Positions 13,201 through 28,280 of a stretch of DNA of 64,000 bases are shown here, piece after piece. How positions within the stretch are numbered: the stretch's first letter is position 1; every line of letters starts with the position of its first letter. The notes beneath the pieces are model-generated. The model saw only the letters and a program-made list of their open reading frames with translations, was not told the origin of the DNA and did not search any database. Source of the stretch: Larimichthys crocea. Its lineage: Eukaryota; Chordata; Actinopteri; Sciaenidae. Made by a program: the position numbers and the translations under genes. The stretch spans positions 1,087,584-1,151,583 of the forward strand of contig NC_040013.1 of assembly GCF_000972845.2 (NCBI RefSeq), given 5' to 3'.

Positions 13201-14271
13201 CGTTCATGACAACTGTACTGAGGGTGAATTTATATACAACTCACCTGTTCACATTATATTAAGGCTTAAAGTTATGCAGGATTAAGAGCGGGGACACTTT
13301 GACTGACAGGTGGTTTGTTTGAGCAAACAGGCGTGATTGCTGATTTTTAGATGAAGGCAGGACGTGGTGGACGCGGTGGACGCGGTGGACGTGGTGGACG
13401 CGGTGGACGTGGTGGACGTGGTGGCGATGTCACATCTGTAACTGTTTTCAGGCTCAGGTGCAACAGACGCTTTTAAAATGATGAAATGATATTAGAGGCT
13501 CGGTGACGGAGTGTCTGACGTCGTCTGATGAGTTTCATCAGCTAAAGAGACAAAAAATGATTCGATGAACGCGACAACATCTCTGTGACCTTCCCTCTGC
13601 CTCGAGGTGACACTCAGTAAAACCTTATTCTGACAAAGGATGGAGATGGATGGATGGAGGCAGGTCGTGGACTGACAAAGGATGGAGATGGATGGATGGA
13701 GGCAGGTCGTGGATGGATGGATGGAGGCAGGTCGTGGATGGATGGATGGATGGATGGAGGCTCAGGTGTGTCTCGGCTCTGATGGTGGCCTACTTTCATC
13801 CAAACAAGGAGGTCAGAGGTCAGAGAGGCCACGATGGATGAGGAGACACCTGCAGCATCTCCATCTGTTGCTGTGGGATGTTTAGTGGCTGCAGCACACA
13901 CACACTGCACACACACTGCACACACACACACACACACACACACTGCATGCACACACACACACTCCTCTCACCTTCCTCAGCAGTTTGAGCACGTCTGCCG
14001 CCGGCTCTATCCGCCGCTCTCGGAGCAGCTTCTGGATGTCTCGGATCCACGCCACCCGCCGCATGTACGGGCTGTGGTTGGTCCTGCGCAGCATCCCGGG
14101 CAGTTTGTCTGATTTGAGCATCAGTGCGAACAGAAAGTCTCCACCTCCTCCACCTCCTCCACCTCCCCGGCCGCCCCGCTCGCTCTCCCCGCTGCTATCC
14201 GGACGCTTGCGTCGCTTCTTGGAGAAATTCTCGTTGTCCAGGCTGCTCTGCCTGCTCAGTCTGGAGCCCAT
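4973..14271 (-). CDS. lrrc75b: leucine-rich repeat-containing protein 75B, complete four-exon gene
   Basis: Minus-strand exons 14271-13972, 11340-11212, 10343-10231 and 5579-4973 join with consensus splice sites into 1149 nt (382 aa plus TGA). Exon order and sequence follow LRRC75A/B: a basic N-terminus with a Gly run (residues about 36-44), RRVAWIRDIQKLLRERR, NLVDPISHELLLSLAR, KICRQLIYHLTPHS, then the leucine-rich core (VDLSGIPLS, LSTLALNGNRLT, WIDLGNNVDIF) and a Glu/Asp-rich tail ending HYCER. The exon 3/4 junction splits a Cys codon exactly as in the family (QAC-LK). Its biochemical role is poorly known; mammalian LRRC75B has been linked to muscle-cell differentiation. Lying between ggt5 and ggt1 favours the B paralogue over LRRC75A. 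The start is the first in-frame ATG and gives MGSRLS, a possible myristoylation signal. The gene is convergent with ggt5 and divergent from ggt1. Confidence 0.93.
6090..6390. repeat. degenerate AAGACC/AAGACTAAGACC simple repeat
   Basis: There are runs of AAGACCAAGACTAAGACC interleaved with GGCAGGGCGAGAC blocks. Purine-rich on the plus strand. Confidence 0.75.
7219..7255. repeat. (TG)n microsatellite
   Basis: An uninterrupted alternating TG tract in lrrc75b intron 3. Confidence 0.9.
7525..7862 (+). repeat. 42-bp minisatellite, array A (about 8 units)
   Basis: The unit is 42 bp, measured between successive CCAGGTTTTAGAC motifs (7548 to 7590). Core features are GGGGACGTC, GGAGACTACGTCC and AGGTTTTAGACAGTCTG. 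Because 42 is divisible by 3 the array stays open in one frame, which yields a false 14-residue repetitive protein. Confidence 0.93.
8659..8856 (+). repeat. 42-bp minisatellite, array B (about 5 units)
   Basis: Same unit as at 7525-7862 with internal deletions (for example GACAGTCTTAGAGAC). Both arrays lie in lrrc75b intron 3, about 800 bp apart. Confidence 0.9.
9540..10165. repeat. TTACAGTAA-motif repeat cluster with a direct duplication
   Basis: Segments 9541-9680 and 9944-10078 are near-identical direct copies (TACTGTAATAAATACAGTAC to GTTTTACTGTAAACTCACAG). A separate 42-bp perfect tandem duplication covers 9732-9814. Related clusters occur at 14640-15180 and 49130-49830. Confidence 0.7.
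10344..11211 (-). other. lrrc75b intron 2
   Basis: 868 bp between exons 3 and 2, with consensus splice sites at both ends. No repeats or further coding signal recognised. Confidence 0.7.
13030..13345 (+). repeat. dispersed repeat (GAGTCAGTCTCC family), intron copy
   Basis: It begins GCCGAAAACTGCAGTTCC and continues for about 300 bp nearly identical to 42600-42870. Partial copies are at 24690-24790, 27770-27870 (reverse) and 57175-57225. No coding capacity. The class (SINE, or 3' end of a longer element) cannot be decided here. Confidence 0.75.
13353..13425. repeat. 9-bp minisatellite GGTGGACGC
   Basis: About eight units of GTGGACGCG/GTGGACGTG in lrrc75b intron 1. Confidence 0.85.
13635..13762. 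repeat. compound GGAT / GGAGGCAGGTCGTGG repeat
   Basis: Stretches of (GGAT)n alternate with GGAGGCAGGTCGTGG blocks. Confidence 0.85.
13892..13964. repeat. (CA)n microsatellite with CACTG interruptions
   Basis: CA dinucleotides with periodic TGCA or CTGCA interruptions, ending just 8 bp from the lrrc75b exon 1 donor (GT at 13970-13971 on the minus strand). Confidence 0.88.
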
Positions 14272-14639
14272 GGCGCGGTGTGTCGTGCTGTCTGGGAAGC
14301 CTCCGCCTGTCTACTCCATCAGCATCCTCCCAGCATCCTGCTCGGGTTTCTCCTCCATCAACAACAACAGCGTGGTGTACGTGCGCCGCTCCTCCGCCTG
14401 CTCCATCCTCTCCGGCTCCTTTACGCTGCTGTTTGGGTTTGTGCAACGTGGAGCGTCCGACCAATCCCAGCAGGAGCCTCCCGACAGGAGGTGGAGGAGG
14501 AGGTGGAGGAGGCGCATCAACAGACACACACAGACTTTATTCTTTGATCTGTCACTGAATAAAGAGCATCCATTTCCCAGCATGCCTTTCACATCAGTAT
14601 CCTGATGCACAGTGTAAACAAACAAACAGTTTAAATGTT

Positions 14640-15180
14640 TGTCTCTATGTGTCAAACATCATTTAAATATCACAGAGTTTTACTGTGCTACAAAATACTT
14701 TAGTCTGTGTTAATGTCCTTAAAATGCTGTATATATATATATATATATTTATACTGTAAACAAACCTGTTGTTTTACGGTAATAAACTGTCAGCCGTAAT
14801 ATTTACAGTATACCTTCTCTAACATACAGGATGTTGTCTTTTGTTTACAGTGAAAAAACTGTCAAACTCATTTAATATTACGGCGTTTTCCCAGCATGCC
14901 TTTCTCTCAGATCGTTAAGAGTTTTTACGGTAACAACTGTCAGCTGTAATAAATACAGTATATTTTTTTCTAATTACGGTAAAAAACTGTTTTTACTTGT
15001 AAACAACTGTCAGCTGTGGTTGGCAGAATTTTACCGTAATAACACATAAAACGTTACGCATAAGTTTTTCTAATATTACGGTAAAAGTTTATTAGTACTT
15101 TCGATTAAACCGTAAAACATGCCTTTAAATTTGACAGTGTTTTACTGTAAAATGAACAGCCTGTAATATAAAATACTTTA
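14640..15180. repeat. TTACAGTAA-motif repeat cluster
   Basis: Many occurrences of TTTTACTGTAA, ATTTACAGTATA and TATTACGGTAAAA on both strands, with a (TA)n tract at about 14730-14750. Same character as 9540-10165 and 49130-49830. Confidence 0.6.
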
Positions 15181-15192
15181 TTCTTTATTCCT

Positions 15193-15840
15193 GCCCTAAA
15201 GGGTCATACATACATACATACATACATACATTCATGCATACATCTTTGTCCAGCCGTTTTCCCGTGATAACGAGATCATTAATTCGAGATCTCAAGAAAA
15301 CAAAACGATAGTCTAGTGTATTAAATCAGGTGCGCCCGTTCTACAGAATGTACGGTGAGCAAACCTGTTACCACTGTAAAATCAGTTTGATCCATAATTT
15401 CTGACAAAGGTTGATACACCTGATCTCAGGACCATCCTGACTGTTCACTCACTCAGTATAAAGCATATTTACTGAATCATTTTGGAGAAATTCAGCCTCA
15501 AAGTTCATTATTTTGAATTGAAAAAGGCATCATGTGCAATATTTACTCCACTGTAAAATCTCTCTGATCCATAATTTCTGACAAAGGTTTGAACACCTGA
15601 TCTCAGGACTGGAGTGAGGATGAGCCAAAGTGTATCAACGTTTGTCAGAAATTATGGATCAGAGAGATTTTACAGTGGTAACAGGTTTGCTCACCGTACA
15701 TTCTGTAATACGGGCGCACTTGATTTAATACACTAGACTATCATTTTGTTTTCTCGAGATCTCAAATTAATTATCTCGTTATCACGGGAAAACGGCTGGA
15801 ATAAAATAAATGTATGTATGTATGTATGACCCTTTAGGGC
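15193..15840. mobile_element. long terminal-inverted-repeat MITE (fold-back element)
   Basis: It begins GCCCTAAAGGGTCATACATA and ends with the reverse complement. The inverted repeats extend about 230 bp inward (through CAGCCGTTTTCCCGTGATAA and TCTGATCCATAATTTCTGAC), leaving a short single-copy loop. No transposase frame. An internal direct repeat of the arm lies at about 15549-15610. No convincing target duplication is visible, so the superfamily is unassigned. Confidence 0.75.
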
Positions 15841-18030
15841 TTCCGTAGTTTTCCACTGTAAAATCTAGAGACTTTTTTTTACAGTGCAGCTTCATGAACA
15901 GCTGTTACAGCTGATTTGATGGTCCATCATCATCATGTGGCTTTAAGGACTCTCATCCTGATCTGACCTTATTCTCTGATTCAGGATGGTTGATGCTCTA
16001 ATGAATCTGATGCTGATTTTCTCGGAGGATGTTTTTATGATTATGATTTTATATTTGACTCTGTAGTACTGATGAAAAATCACAGGGAGTTTGACTTTGC
16101 AGTAACATTTCTTTGACTTCCAAACTTCGCTTTTCTTTCTAAATTATTGCTCCTCTTCAAAGTAAAATAAAAACCTTCTTCACTCGATTTCCTAATTTTC
16201 CTTGATTTACAAGGACGAACACGTCCTCTGTACATGTGCCAGCTGGCTGAGTGTCAAACTGCAGCACGATGTGACAGGACGACATGTAGGTCAGAGAGAC
16301 ACCGCCATGACAGGAACAGGAACAGGAAGCGGTGGTGAAGCCCGAGTTAGGATCATGAACCATCTCCTCCTGTCACCTCTTGACTGTTAAATAATGAACA
16401 TGCTCAGAAAGACACATTTCCAGCTTCCAGCCTGTGTTTGAACGCCCCGTCATTAAAGGACTGCAGCCGTGAACCCATGACGTCGTGCTGCAGGGCGGCG
16501 TTCCACCTGTCGCAGAGGAACAAGCGTTTGATTTGATTTGAGCCGAGACGGCAAAGACGGGGAAGCTCGTGGGTTAGCTGAGCATCGCTCCCGTCAACGT
16601 CAGGATGAAACCTCCGGCTGTGCTGGATAAAAATACGAGCAGATATTTCATGAAACGCCGTCCACGCTCTGACAGTGACATGAAGGCTTTCGTGAGCTGC
16701 AACAAACAGATCTGTAATTGTCCTCTTCCGCTATAAATCAGCTCGGTCCATTAAATAAACTCGCCTCCTTGGGGCGGCTCTGAACCTGGAAGATCCAGAA
16801 CAGGATAGTAGTGATTAGATTTAGACACAATCACAGCAGCAGCCCACAGGCTTCTCTGACAGCGCTTTATCAGCCTGGCCCAGCAACAGGAGTGCATGCT
16901 GGGTTAGCTGAGGTACCACAGACGGGTTGGACCTGTGCATCTCAATCTAACCGAGTCAGGCCTGCATCTGTAAACACATCACTCACCTTCAGACATCAGC
17001 GTTAGAGGAGACCGAGTTAAAGGAAACATCCGTCACGTGAGAAAGTGACGTCTGGTTTTAAGAAGTGATCGATTGAACCCAAACCAAACCAGATCTCTGT
17101 TTTAAACCTGCGGCAGCAGAAACAGCTTTAATGACCTTTGTAAACCTGGTCTGAAGCTGCCACAGGAGAACACGTTCACGGTGTGAAAGAGGCATCCATG
17201 AGGACGGGGCCGAGGTCCAGAGCGATGTTGATGTTGAGTCTGAGAGTGATTAAGTGGCGCTGCTCGTTGGTTTTCTGTTGATTAGAGACGTCAGGGTGTT
17301 TCCACGACCTTTCAAAGATCTACAACCTTTTTCTTGGTGTTCCTCCATGATCGGGTTTGAAAGGGTCGTTCACGTCAAGGACGGGTTGAAGTTCATTGAC
17401 AGTTTGAGAATGTTTGTGGAATGAATTTCACCGTCTACAAACCAGAACATCATTCAAAGAATCAGAGAATCAGAGAAACGTGAAGGGCAAGGCCCAAAAC
17501 CAAAGCTGAACGTTCGTGACCTTCGACCCCTCAGGCAGCACAGGCTGCATTAAAAACCCACATGACTGTATAAAGGATGTTACGACATGGACTCTGTGAA
17601 GGTCGTCGTTCTTTGAGAGAGATGAGATCTGAAGCGACTGGACTTGGTTGCAATGCAAAGAGAAAGACGAACTTCAGCCTCTCTGGACACGAGCTCATCT
17701 GTTCGTCTGTTTCTCTGTCTGTACGTTGGAAAAACAAACGAGACGTGCTTATTACCCAGACACCACTGCTCATTACCTGAGCTAAGTCACCTGAAAACCA
17801 AAGATGACACATCATATTCCTTCAAAGAAGAACACCTCACCGGCCTCAGCGCTGACAAACACACTGAGCCTCGTCTGATCTCTGTCTTCTTTTTGTCCGG
17901 TATTTTCCTCTCTGTCTCTCACGTGAAGGTTTGGTTACCACTCCTGACATGATGTTTGGCGGCGAAGACACTCGTTTCTGAGCTGAAGGATCTTGTCTGA
18001 CTGAGGTGGGGTGTCGCTTTTCTCAGGAAA

Positions 18031-22358
<4,328 letters not shown>

Positions 22359-22368
22359 NNNNNNNNNN
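22359..22368. other. assembly gap (10 N)
   Basis: Ten N bases interrupt ggt1 exon 12 after the codons for AVV. Sequence to the right is not the rest of the exon but the reverse complement of anapc5 intron 11 / exon 12, so the gap marks a mis-join. Confidence 0.98.
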
Positions 22369-22397
22369 CGGTTCGATCATCGTTTGCTTCTTTTCAG

Positions 22398-24280
22398 GGT
22401 TTTTTTACCAGCGGCGTGTCCGAAAGATTCCCCAACACCTGAATGAAGCAGTTTTCCTCCTCCACACTAGCACGCCAAGGGTCGGTTCTGACATCAGCAG
22501 CTCGTTGAATGAATCAAGGCAGCCAATTTAGCCGATTAAACGAAAGTCGTTTCATAAGTCCGGGTTTGTTTTTTCTGGTCTCCGCTGTGGGATGTGTGCG
22601 ACCTGAAGTCCAGTTTGAGCGTACACATGAACGAAGGGAGGACGTATCACCTGGCCGAGCGCTCGTCACGGCGATCCGCCTTGAACAAGTCACGGAAGGT
22701 TCTACCGGTAACGGAGTGTTCACACTCAAAGTCTTGCTGTTCGTCGCTCGTGTTGTTAACGTGACGTGTGTCTGACAGGGAAGGGCTCAACGTCCTGAAG
22801 GCTCTGAACCGGAGCACCGAGGCGTACGACGTTTCCGCGACTGCAGGCGAGGTGCGAGAAGACCAAGGCACCGAGGTGGTCATCCGGTACGACGTCGTTA
22901 GCTTTTGTTAGCTTGTTGTTAGCGTGATGTAGCTGTTGTTAGCTCATGGTAGCTTGTGTTAGCTCATTGTTGCTTGTTGTTGCTCGTGTTAGCTATCGTT
23001 GCTTGTCGGTAGCTCGTTGTTAGCTTATCATTAGCTCGTTGTTAGCTCGTGATTAGCTTGTTGTTAGCTCGTTGTTAGCTCATCGTTAATGCGTTAGCTT
23101 GTGGTTAGCCTCGTTGTTAGCTCGTGATTAGCTGTGTTAGTCATCGTTAACGCATTAGCTCGTTGTAGCTCGTTAACGCGTTGCTTGTCGTTAGCTCGTT
23201 GTTAGCTTATCATTAGCTCGTTGTTAGCTTGTCATTAACGCGTAAGCTTGTTGTTAGCTTATCATTAGCTCATCGTTAGCTCGTTGTTTAGCTCATCGTT
23301 AACGTTGTTAGCTTGTTGTTAGCTTATCATTAGCTCGTTGTTAGCTTGTAGTTAGCTCGTTGTTAGCTCATTGTTAGCTTGTTGTTAGCTTATCATTAGC
23401 TCGTTGTTAGCTTGTCGTTCGCTCGTTGTAGCTTTGTGTTGTTAGCTCGTTGTTAGCTTGTTGTTAGCTCTTGTTAGGTCGTTGTTAGCTTGTTGTTGCT
23501 TTATCATTAGCTCGTCTCCGTCCTGAATATTTAACGTGTCCTCGTCGTGTCCTCAGAGTGATGCTGTCCACCGCTGAGCTCCACTGGTCTTCGGGCTTCT
23601 CCACAGCTCTTCCTCTGCTCCTGCAGGCGTTGGCTCTGGCCCGGCAGCACCACCTGCAGGCGCTGGCCTCGGAGACGATCCTCCACCTGGCCTTCACTCA
23701 GGTGGGACTTCACTCAGACGGCTGCTGTGTATCAGATCACCTGGACGGTCGACTAACAGCTGGCTGCTCTGTTTGTTTTGCAGCTGATGCTGGGCGTTCC
23801 TGAGCAGGCTCTGAGCGTTCTGCATGAAGCCATCGAGCCGTTCTGGCCCACGGCGCCGTCATGGACAAAGGCCGAGCCCTGATGCTCACAGCCCGCTGTC
23901 AGATGGCCGTGGCCGGGTTCAAGTCCAACGGTCAAGGCCAAGCAGGTAACACCCTGATCCTTCTCTTATGTAGCTCAGCATGTGTGAGGATGGAGGCGTT
24001 CTCCATCAGGTCACAGCTTCCTGTCTGAGTGTTGCTTCTCGCCGCCGCTCGTTGTCTCCTGCAGATGTGCGTCTGGGGTCCTGGCTGTGGACACGTTGAA
24101 GGAGGCGGCGTTTCTTACCTCGCGGCTGAGCTGTAAAGAGCGTCTGCGGACGTGCACTACCTCCGGCTCAGCTGCATCACTCTCTGGGACAGACGGCGCT
24201 CCGCAACAGAGCGCCATGCTGTTCCGGCTGCTGACCAGGAGCTGCCGTCTCCGGCTCCTCCGGTCTCCATGCGGCTCTAG
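22398..24280 (+). pseudogene. inverted, frame-damaged copy of anapc5 exons 12-17
   Basis: Exon equivalents: about 22398-22479, 22585-22707, 22779-22886, 23557-23701, 23784-23945 and 24065-24280. Compared with the anapc5 exons at 28281-30211 there are frame-breaking indels (for example a missing G in the exon 16 copy after GAGCC) and the AG before the exon 13 copy has become CG. The introns are copied too, including the GTTAGC-rich minisatellite (22890-23520), so this is not a retrocopy. Most likely an artefactual second reading of the same locus. Confidence 0.85.
22890..23520. repeat. 12-bp GTTAGCTCGTTG minisatellite (inverted copy)
   Basis: Reverse-complement counterpart of the anapc5 intron 14 array at 29050-29735, with many unit-level differences and losses. 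Confidence 0.85.
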
Positions 24281-25765
24281 ACGCTTCCCCTTCGCTCGCC
24301 ACAAGATGGCGGTGCAGCTCCGTGGAGCTCTGTACATTTTGAAGCAGACAGGACGAGTCTCCTCGCCGTGCTCACGTCAGGATTTTATGTGACCTGATGA
24401 TAAACGGCGTCCGCCGCAGACGCGGTTCCAGGTCTGTCGGCCCGCCTCGCTGGCGTGGAAACGTCGGAGGTTTATCAGGCGGCTGTCACGGCGCCGCTGA
24501 TTTACCGGCTGCTTCCTGATGAATGAGGGTAATATCACCATGAGCACACAGACGGATGAGCTTGCAGGCGGGATGATTCATACATGATGAAGAATACAGC
24601 AGATACTGTAACTACACTGTAATCTATTACTTCTCTGCAAAATAACGAACTGTTTCACTCTCCTCAGACTTCCTGATCACAGTGCAGGACCTGAGGCTGG
24701 CTCCAGAGTGAGTCAGTCTCCATAAGTCCCCATGTCCAAATGTCCAACAGCAGAAATAAACAAGTTTACAGCCTGGGCAAAAAACAGTTTTGGTAAATTT
24801 GTGCTTCGTGTCGGAGCAGAAAAACACCCAGGGAGGGTCCATCGGGTAAAATATAACATCTTTGTTCAAAATGTTTAATGTTGAAAACATGTCATGAGAA
24901 CAAACATGTTTAGAAAAATATATCTGCAAATGTATTTCTGTCCGAACACACCGTACACTCCTATTCAACATTTACAGAAAACGACAGATGAGTGAGGAGG
25001 AGGAAGGCAGACATGATGAAGTGAGAACAACCTGAGCTATTGTGGTTTCAGTTGTACGGAAGACGATTAGTGACCGTGTGGAAAAAAAGTTGATTTAATT
25101 AATAAAAAACATTTTTGAAAGTATTTTAAAAGTCGAATTCTAACGTTTTCAAGAATTGCACAGTAAATTCTGACTATTTTAAAGAAATTAATAAAAAAAT
25201 AAATAAGGTAGAATTATTTTTTTTGACTGTTTTTATTTTAAAATTAAAACAGTCAAACGTCTCAAAATTCTGAATTAAATTTTAAATTTAACTTTTTTTT
25301 TAAAAAGAAATAATTTAAAAGAACAAATGTCAATTTTGCCTTTAAATAAAGAGATTTCTTTAAAAAAAATCAAACAAATTTGAATTGTGACTTTTTTTTT
25401 TTTCAGATGATGACGAAAAAAAAAATCTTTTTCAAACTTGGCCCTGATCTCTTCCGTACGATTGTCAGACCTGTTTGTTTTTTAATAGACGATGAAAACA
25501 GGACGTGGACAGCCGATAACGAGCTGATCAAACTAATGAGTTCATGATCGTTAATAATACGTGATGCCGTGTCGTACTGTACAGAAAATAGTTTATTATA
25601 TAACGAGATCGTTCCGGGCGTCCTGATTCTGTCCGGTCGTGAAGTACGGGAGTCCAAAATTCCAAAACAATGGTTCAGTTGAGTGAAAGAGGCTCGGCTC
25701 CTCCTTGTGTTCTGGTTCTGTCCAGTGTCTTTGAGAGGCGGCACCGACGGGCCTGAAGTTCCCGC

Positions 25766-25912
25766 TCAGTATCCCGCCGGGTAGCCTCCTTTCCTCGGGT
25801 CGGACTCCGCGCAGAGCCGCTCTCCCTGACGAACCACCGCCTGCACCACCGAGTCCGAGTCCGCAGCAGCTGAGTGACGTGGTTTCTTCTGGACCAGCCC
25901 GTCCAGGACGCT
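25766..25912 (-). pseudogene. ggt1 last exon, reverse copy in the left fold-back arm
   Basis: 147 bp from the acceptor (CTGCAG on the minus strand) to TGA, the length expected for ggt1 exon 12. One inserted A and one missing C shift the frame between them, then it is restored. The remainder reads VVQAVVRQGERLCAESDPRK and GGYPAGY, which supplies the C-terminus hidden by the N gap. A TTTATT at 25592-25597 (AATAAA on the minus strand) is the candidate ggt1 poly(A) signal. Probably the true exon sequence in the wrong orientation. Confidence 0.85.
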
Positions 25913-26601
25913 CTGCAGGGTAACATGGAGACACAAGACCAAACAGCTTAGCTTAGCATAGCTTAGCTGCAACTGTCTGAACTAAGAAAGTAAACACATT
26001 AGTAGCTAAGAATTTAGCATGTACTGCTGAACTAGAAAGTAAACACATTAGCTTGCATGCTTAGCATGCTTAACTGTCTGAACTAAGAAAGTAAACACAT
26101 TAGCTTAGCATAAGAATGTTAGCTGATTAACTGTCTGAACTAAGAAAGTAAACACATTAGCTTAGCATAAGAATGTTAGCATGTACATTCTGATGCTAAG
26201 CTAATGTGTTACTTTCTCCGTTCAGCAGTACATGCTAACATTCTTGATGCTCAGCTAATGTGTTTACTTTCTTGTTCAGACAGTTGCATGCTCCACTATG
26301 CTAAGCATCTTATTCCATTCACAGTTAACTGCCCCATCGTAGCTAATGTGTTTACTTTCTTCAGAGAACTGTAACATGGCAGCATTTTTATTTATTCGCA
26401 ATTTGCATGCTAACAGTCTTATGCTCAAGTTACCTACTCATGGTAACATCTAACTTTGCTACGTGTTACTTTCATTAGTTAGACAGTTAGCTGCTAACAT
26501 TTCTTATGCTAAGCTAATGTGTTTAACTTCTTAGTTCAGACAGTTAGCATGCTAAGCTATGTAATAAGATAGCTGTTGCTTGTGTCTCCTGGTACCTGCA
26601 G

Positions 26602-26746
26602 AGCGTCCTGGACGGGATGTGTCCAGAAAACCACGTCACTCAGCTTGCTGCGGCTCCGGACCTAGGTGGTGCCGGCGGTGGTTCGTCAGGGAGAGCGGCT
26701 CGACGCGGATACGCCCCGAGGAAACGAGGCTACCGGGGATAACTGA
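26602..26746 (+). pseudogene. ggt1 last exon, error-rich forward copy
   Basis: It follows a CTGCAG acceptor and is alignable over its whole length to 25766-25912, but with scattered substitutions and indels that break the frame (GGATAACTGA in place of GGATACTGA at the stop). AATAAA at 26923-26928 is the matching poly(A) candidate. Confidence 0.8.
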
Positions 26747-26922
26747 GCGGGACACTTCAGGCCCGTCAGGTGCGACCCTCAAAGACACGTGGACAAGAAA
26801 CCAGAACACAAGGAGGAACCGGAGCCTCTTTCACTCAACTGAACCTATTGTTTTGGATATTTTGGACTCCTCGTACTCAGACGCCGACCGAATCAGGACG
26901 CCCGTAACGATCTGCTTTATAT

Positions 26923-26928
26923 AATAAA
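26923..26928 (+). terminator. candidate ggt1 poly(A) signal AATAAA
   Basis: AATAAA about 180 bp after the ggt1 stop in the right arm, conserved at the mirror position 25592-25597. Confidence 0.55.
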
Positions 26929-27913
26929 CCTATTTTCTGTACAGTACGACACGGCATCACGTCTTATTAAACGATCATGAACTCATTAGTTTGCTCAGCT
27001 CGTTTATCGGGATGTCCACGTCCTGTTTTCATCGTTATTAAAAAACAAAACGGTCTGACAATCGTCCGGAAGGATTATCAGGGGCCAAACGTTGAAAAAG
27101 ATTTTTTTTTTTTTTTCGTCCTCATTCTAAAAAACAAAAGTTCCCAATTCTAAAATTTGTTTGATTTTTTTTAAAGAAATCTGCTTTATTTAAAGGCCGC
27201 AACATTGACATTTGTTCTTTTTTAAAATTATTTCTTTTAAAAAAAAAAGTTAAATTTAAAATTTAATTCAGAATTTTGAGACGTTTGACTGTTTTAATTT
27301 TTGAAAATTAAAACAGTCAAAAAAAATAATTCTACCTTATTTATTTTTTTTATTAATTTCTTTAAAATAGTCAGAAATTTTCCTGCAATTCTGAGAAAAC
27401 GTTAGAATTCTGACTTTTTAAAATATCTTTCAAAAAATGTTTTTATTTATCATTAAATCAACTTTTTTTCCACACGTGACACTAATCGTCTTCCGTACGA
27501 CTGAAACCACGAATAGCTCAGGTTGTTTCACCTTCATCATGTCTGCCTTCCTCCTCCTCACTCATCTGTCGTTTTCTGTAAATGTTGAATATGGAGTGTA
27601 CGGTGTGTTCGGACAGAAATACATTTGCAGATATATTTTTCTAAACATGTTTGTTCTCATGACATGTTTTCAACATTAAACATTTTGAACAAAGATGTTA
27701 TATTTTACCCGATGGACCCTCCCTGGGTGTTTTCTCTGCTCCGACACGAGGCATCAAATTTACCAAAACTGTTTTTTGTCCCAGGCTGTAAACATGTTTA
27801 TTTCTGCTGTTGGACATTTGGACATGGGGACTTATGGAAACTGACTCACTTCTGGAGCCAGCCTCAGGTCTCTGCACTGTGATCAGGAAGTCTGAGGAGA
27901 GTGAAACAAGTCG

Positions 27914-27919
27914 TTTATT
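27914..27919 (-). terminator. candidate anapc5 poly(A) signal
   Basis: TTTATT on the plus strand (AATAAA on the minus strand), about 360 nt downstream of the anapc5 stop. No nearer AATAAA was seen. Confidence 0.4.
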
Positions 27920-28280
27920 TTGCAGTGAGAAGTAATAGATTACAGTGTAGTTACAGTATCTGCTGTATTCTTCATCATTATGAATCATCCCGCCTGCACA
28001 AGCTCATCCGTCTTGTGGCTCATGGTGATATTACCCTCATTCATCAGGAAGCAGCCGGTAAATCAGCGGCGCCGTGACAGCCGCCTGATAAACCTCCGAC
28101 GTTTCCACCGCCAGCGAGGCCTGACAGACCTGGACCGCGTCTGCGGCGACGCCGTTTATCATCAGGTCATCATTCAAATCCTGACGTGAGCACGGCGAGG
28201 AGACTCGTCCCGTCTGCTTCAAAGTGTTCAGAGCTCCACGGAGCTGCACCGCCATCTTGTGGCGAGCGAAGGGGAAGCGT

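Larger units (their letters stand above)
11341..13971 (-). other. lrrc75b intron 1
   Basis: It holds two direct copies of a sequence beginning near TAGTCCGAGTTGTAC (about 12514-12590 and 12831-12905), one copy of the dispersed repeat that also occurs at 42.6 kb, and three simple or minisatellite tracts close to exon 1. No gene seen. Confidence 0.65.
14272..18030. other. intergenic region between the divergent lrrc75b and ggt1 genes
   Basis: It should include both promoters and 5' UTRs; none could be placed from sequence alone. An AG acceptor (TCTCAG, 18021-18026) directly before the ggt1 start codon shows that at least one non-coding 5' exon of ggt1 lies in or upstream of this stretch. It also carries a TTACAGTAA-type cluster (14640-15180) with (TA)n near 14730-14750, and a long-TIR MITE (15193-15840). 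The interval 15850-18000 shows no repeat or gene. Confidence 0.5.
22369..26183. repeat. left arm of a large inverted duplication (probable assembly artefact)
   Basis: From the N gap to about 26183 the sequence is an imperfect reverse complement of about 26183-30245. In order it holds degraded copies of anapc5 exons 12-17 (plus strand), the anapc5-ggt1 intergenic stretch, the ggt1 last exon (25912-25766, minus) and the ggt1 intron 11 minisatellite. The arms differ by many one-base insertions and deletions, including homopolymer length changes, which is typical of unpolished long reads. The turn is at about 26183 in GTTAGCATGTACATTCTGAT. Confidence 0.88.

Noticed and set aside
14124..14605. Plus-strand Pro-rich frames over lrrc75b exon 1
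   Set aside because: They are the antisense of the Gly run and basic N-terminus of lrrc75b, which has splice and homology support.
22398..24280. A second, plus-strand anapc5 gene or retrogene
   Set aside because: It keeps introns, is frame-damaged, begins at an N gap and mirrors the right arm, so it is best explained as the fold-back artefact.
26602..26746. Tandem expansion of ggt1 last exons (three copies)
   Set aside because: The second and third copies are the two arms of the same fold-back; only one genomic exon is supported.
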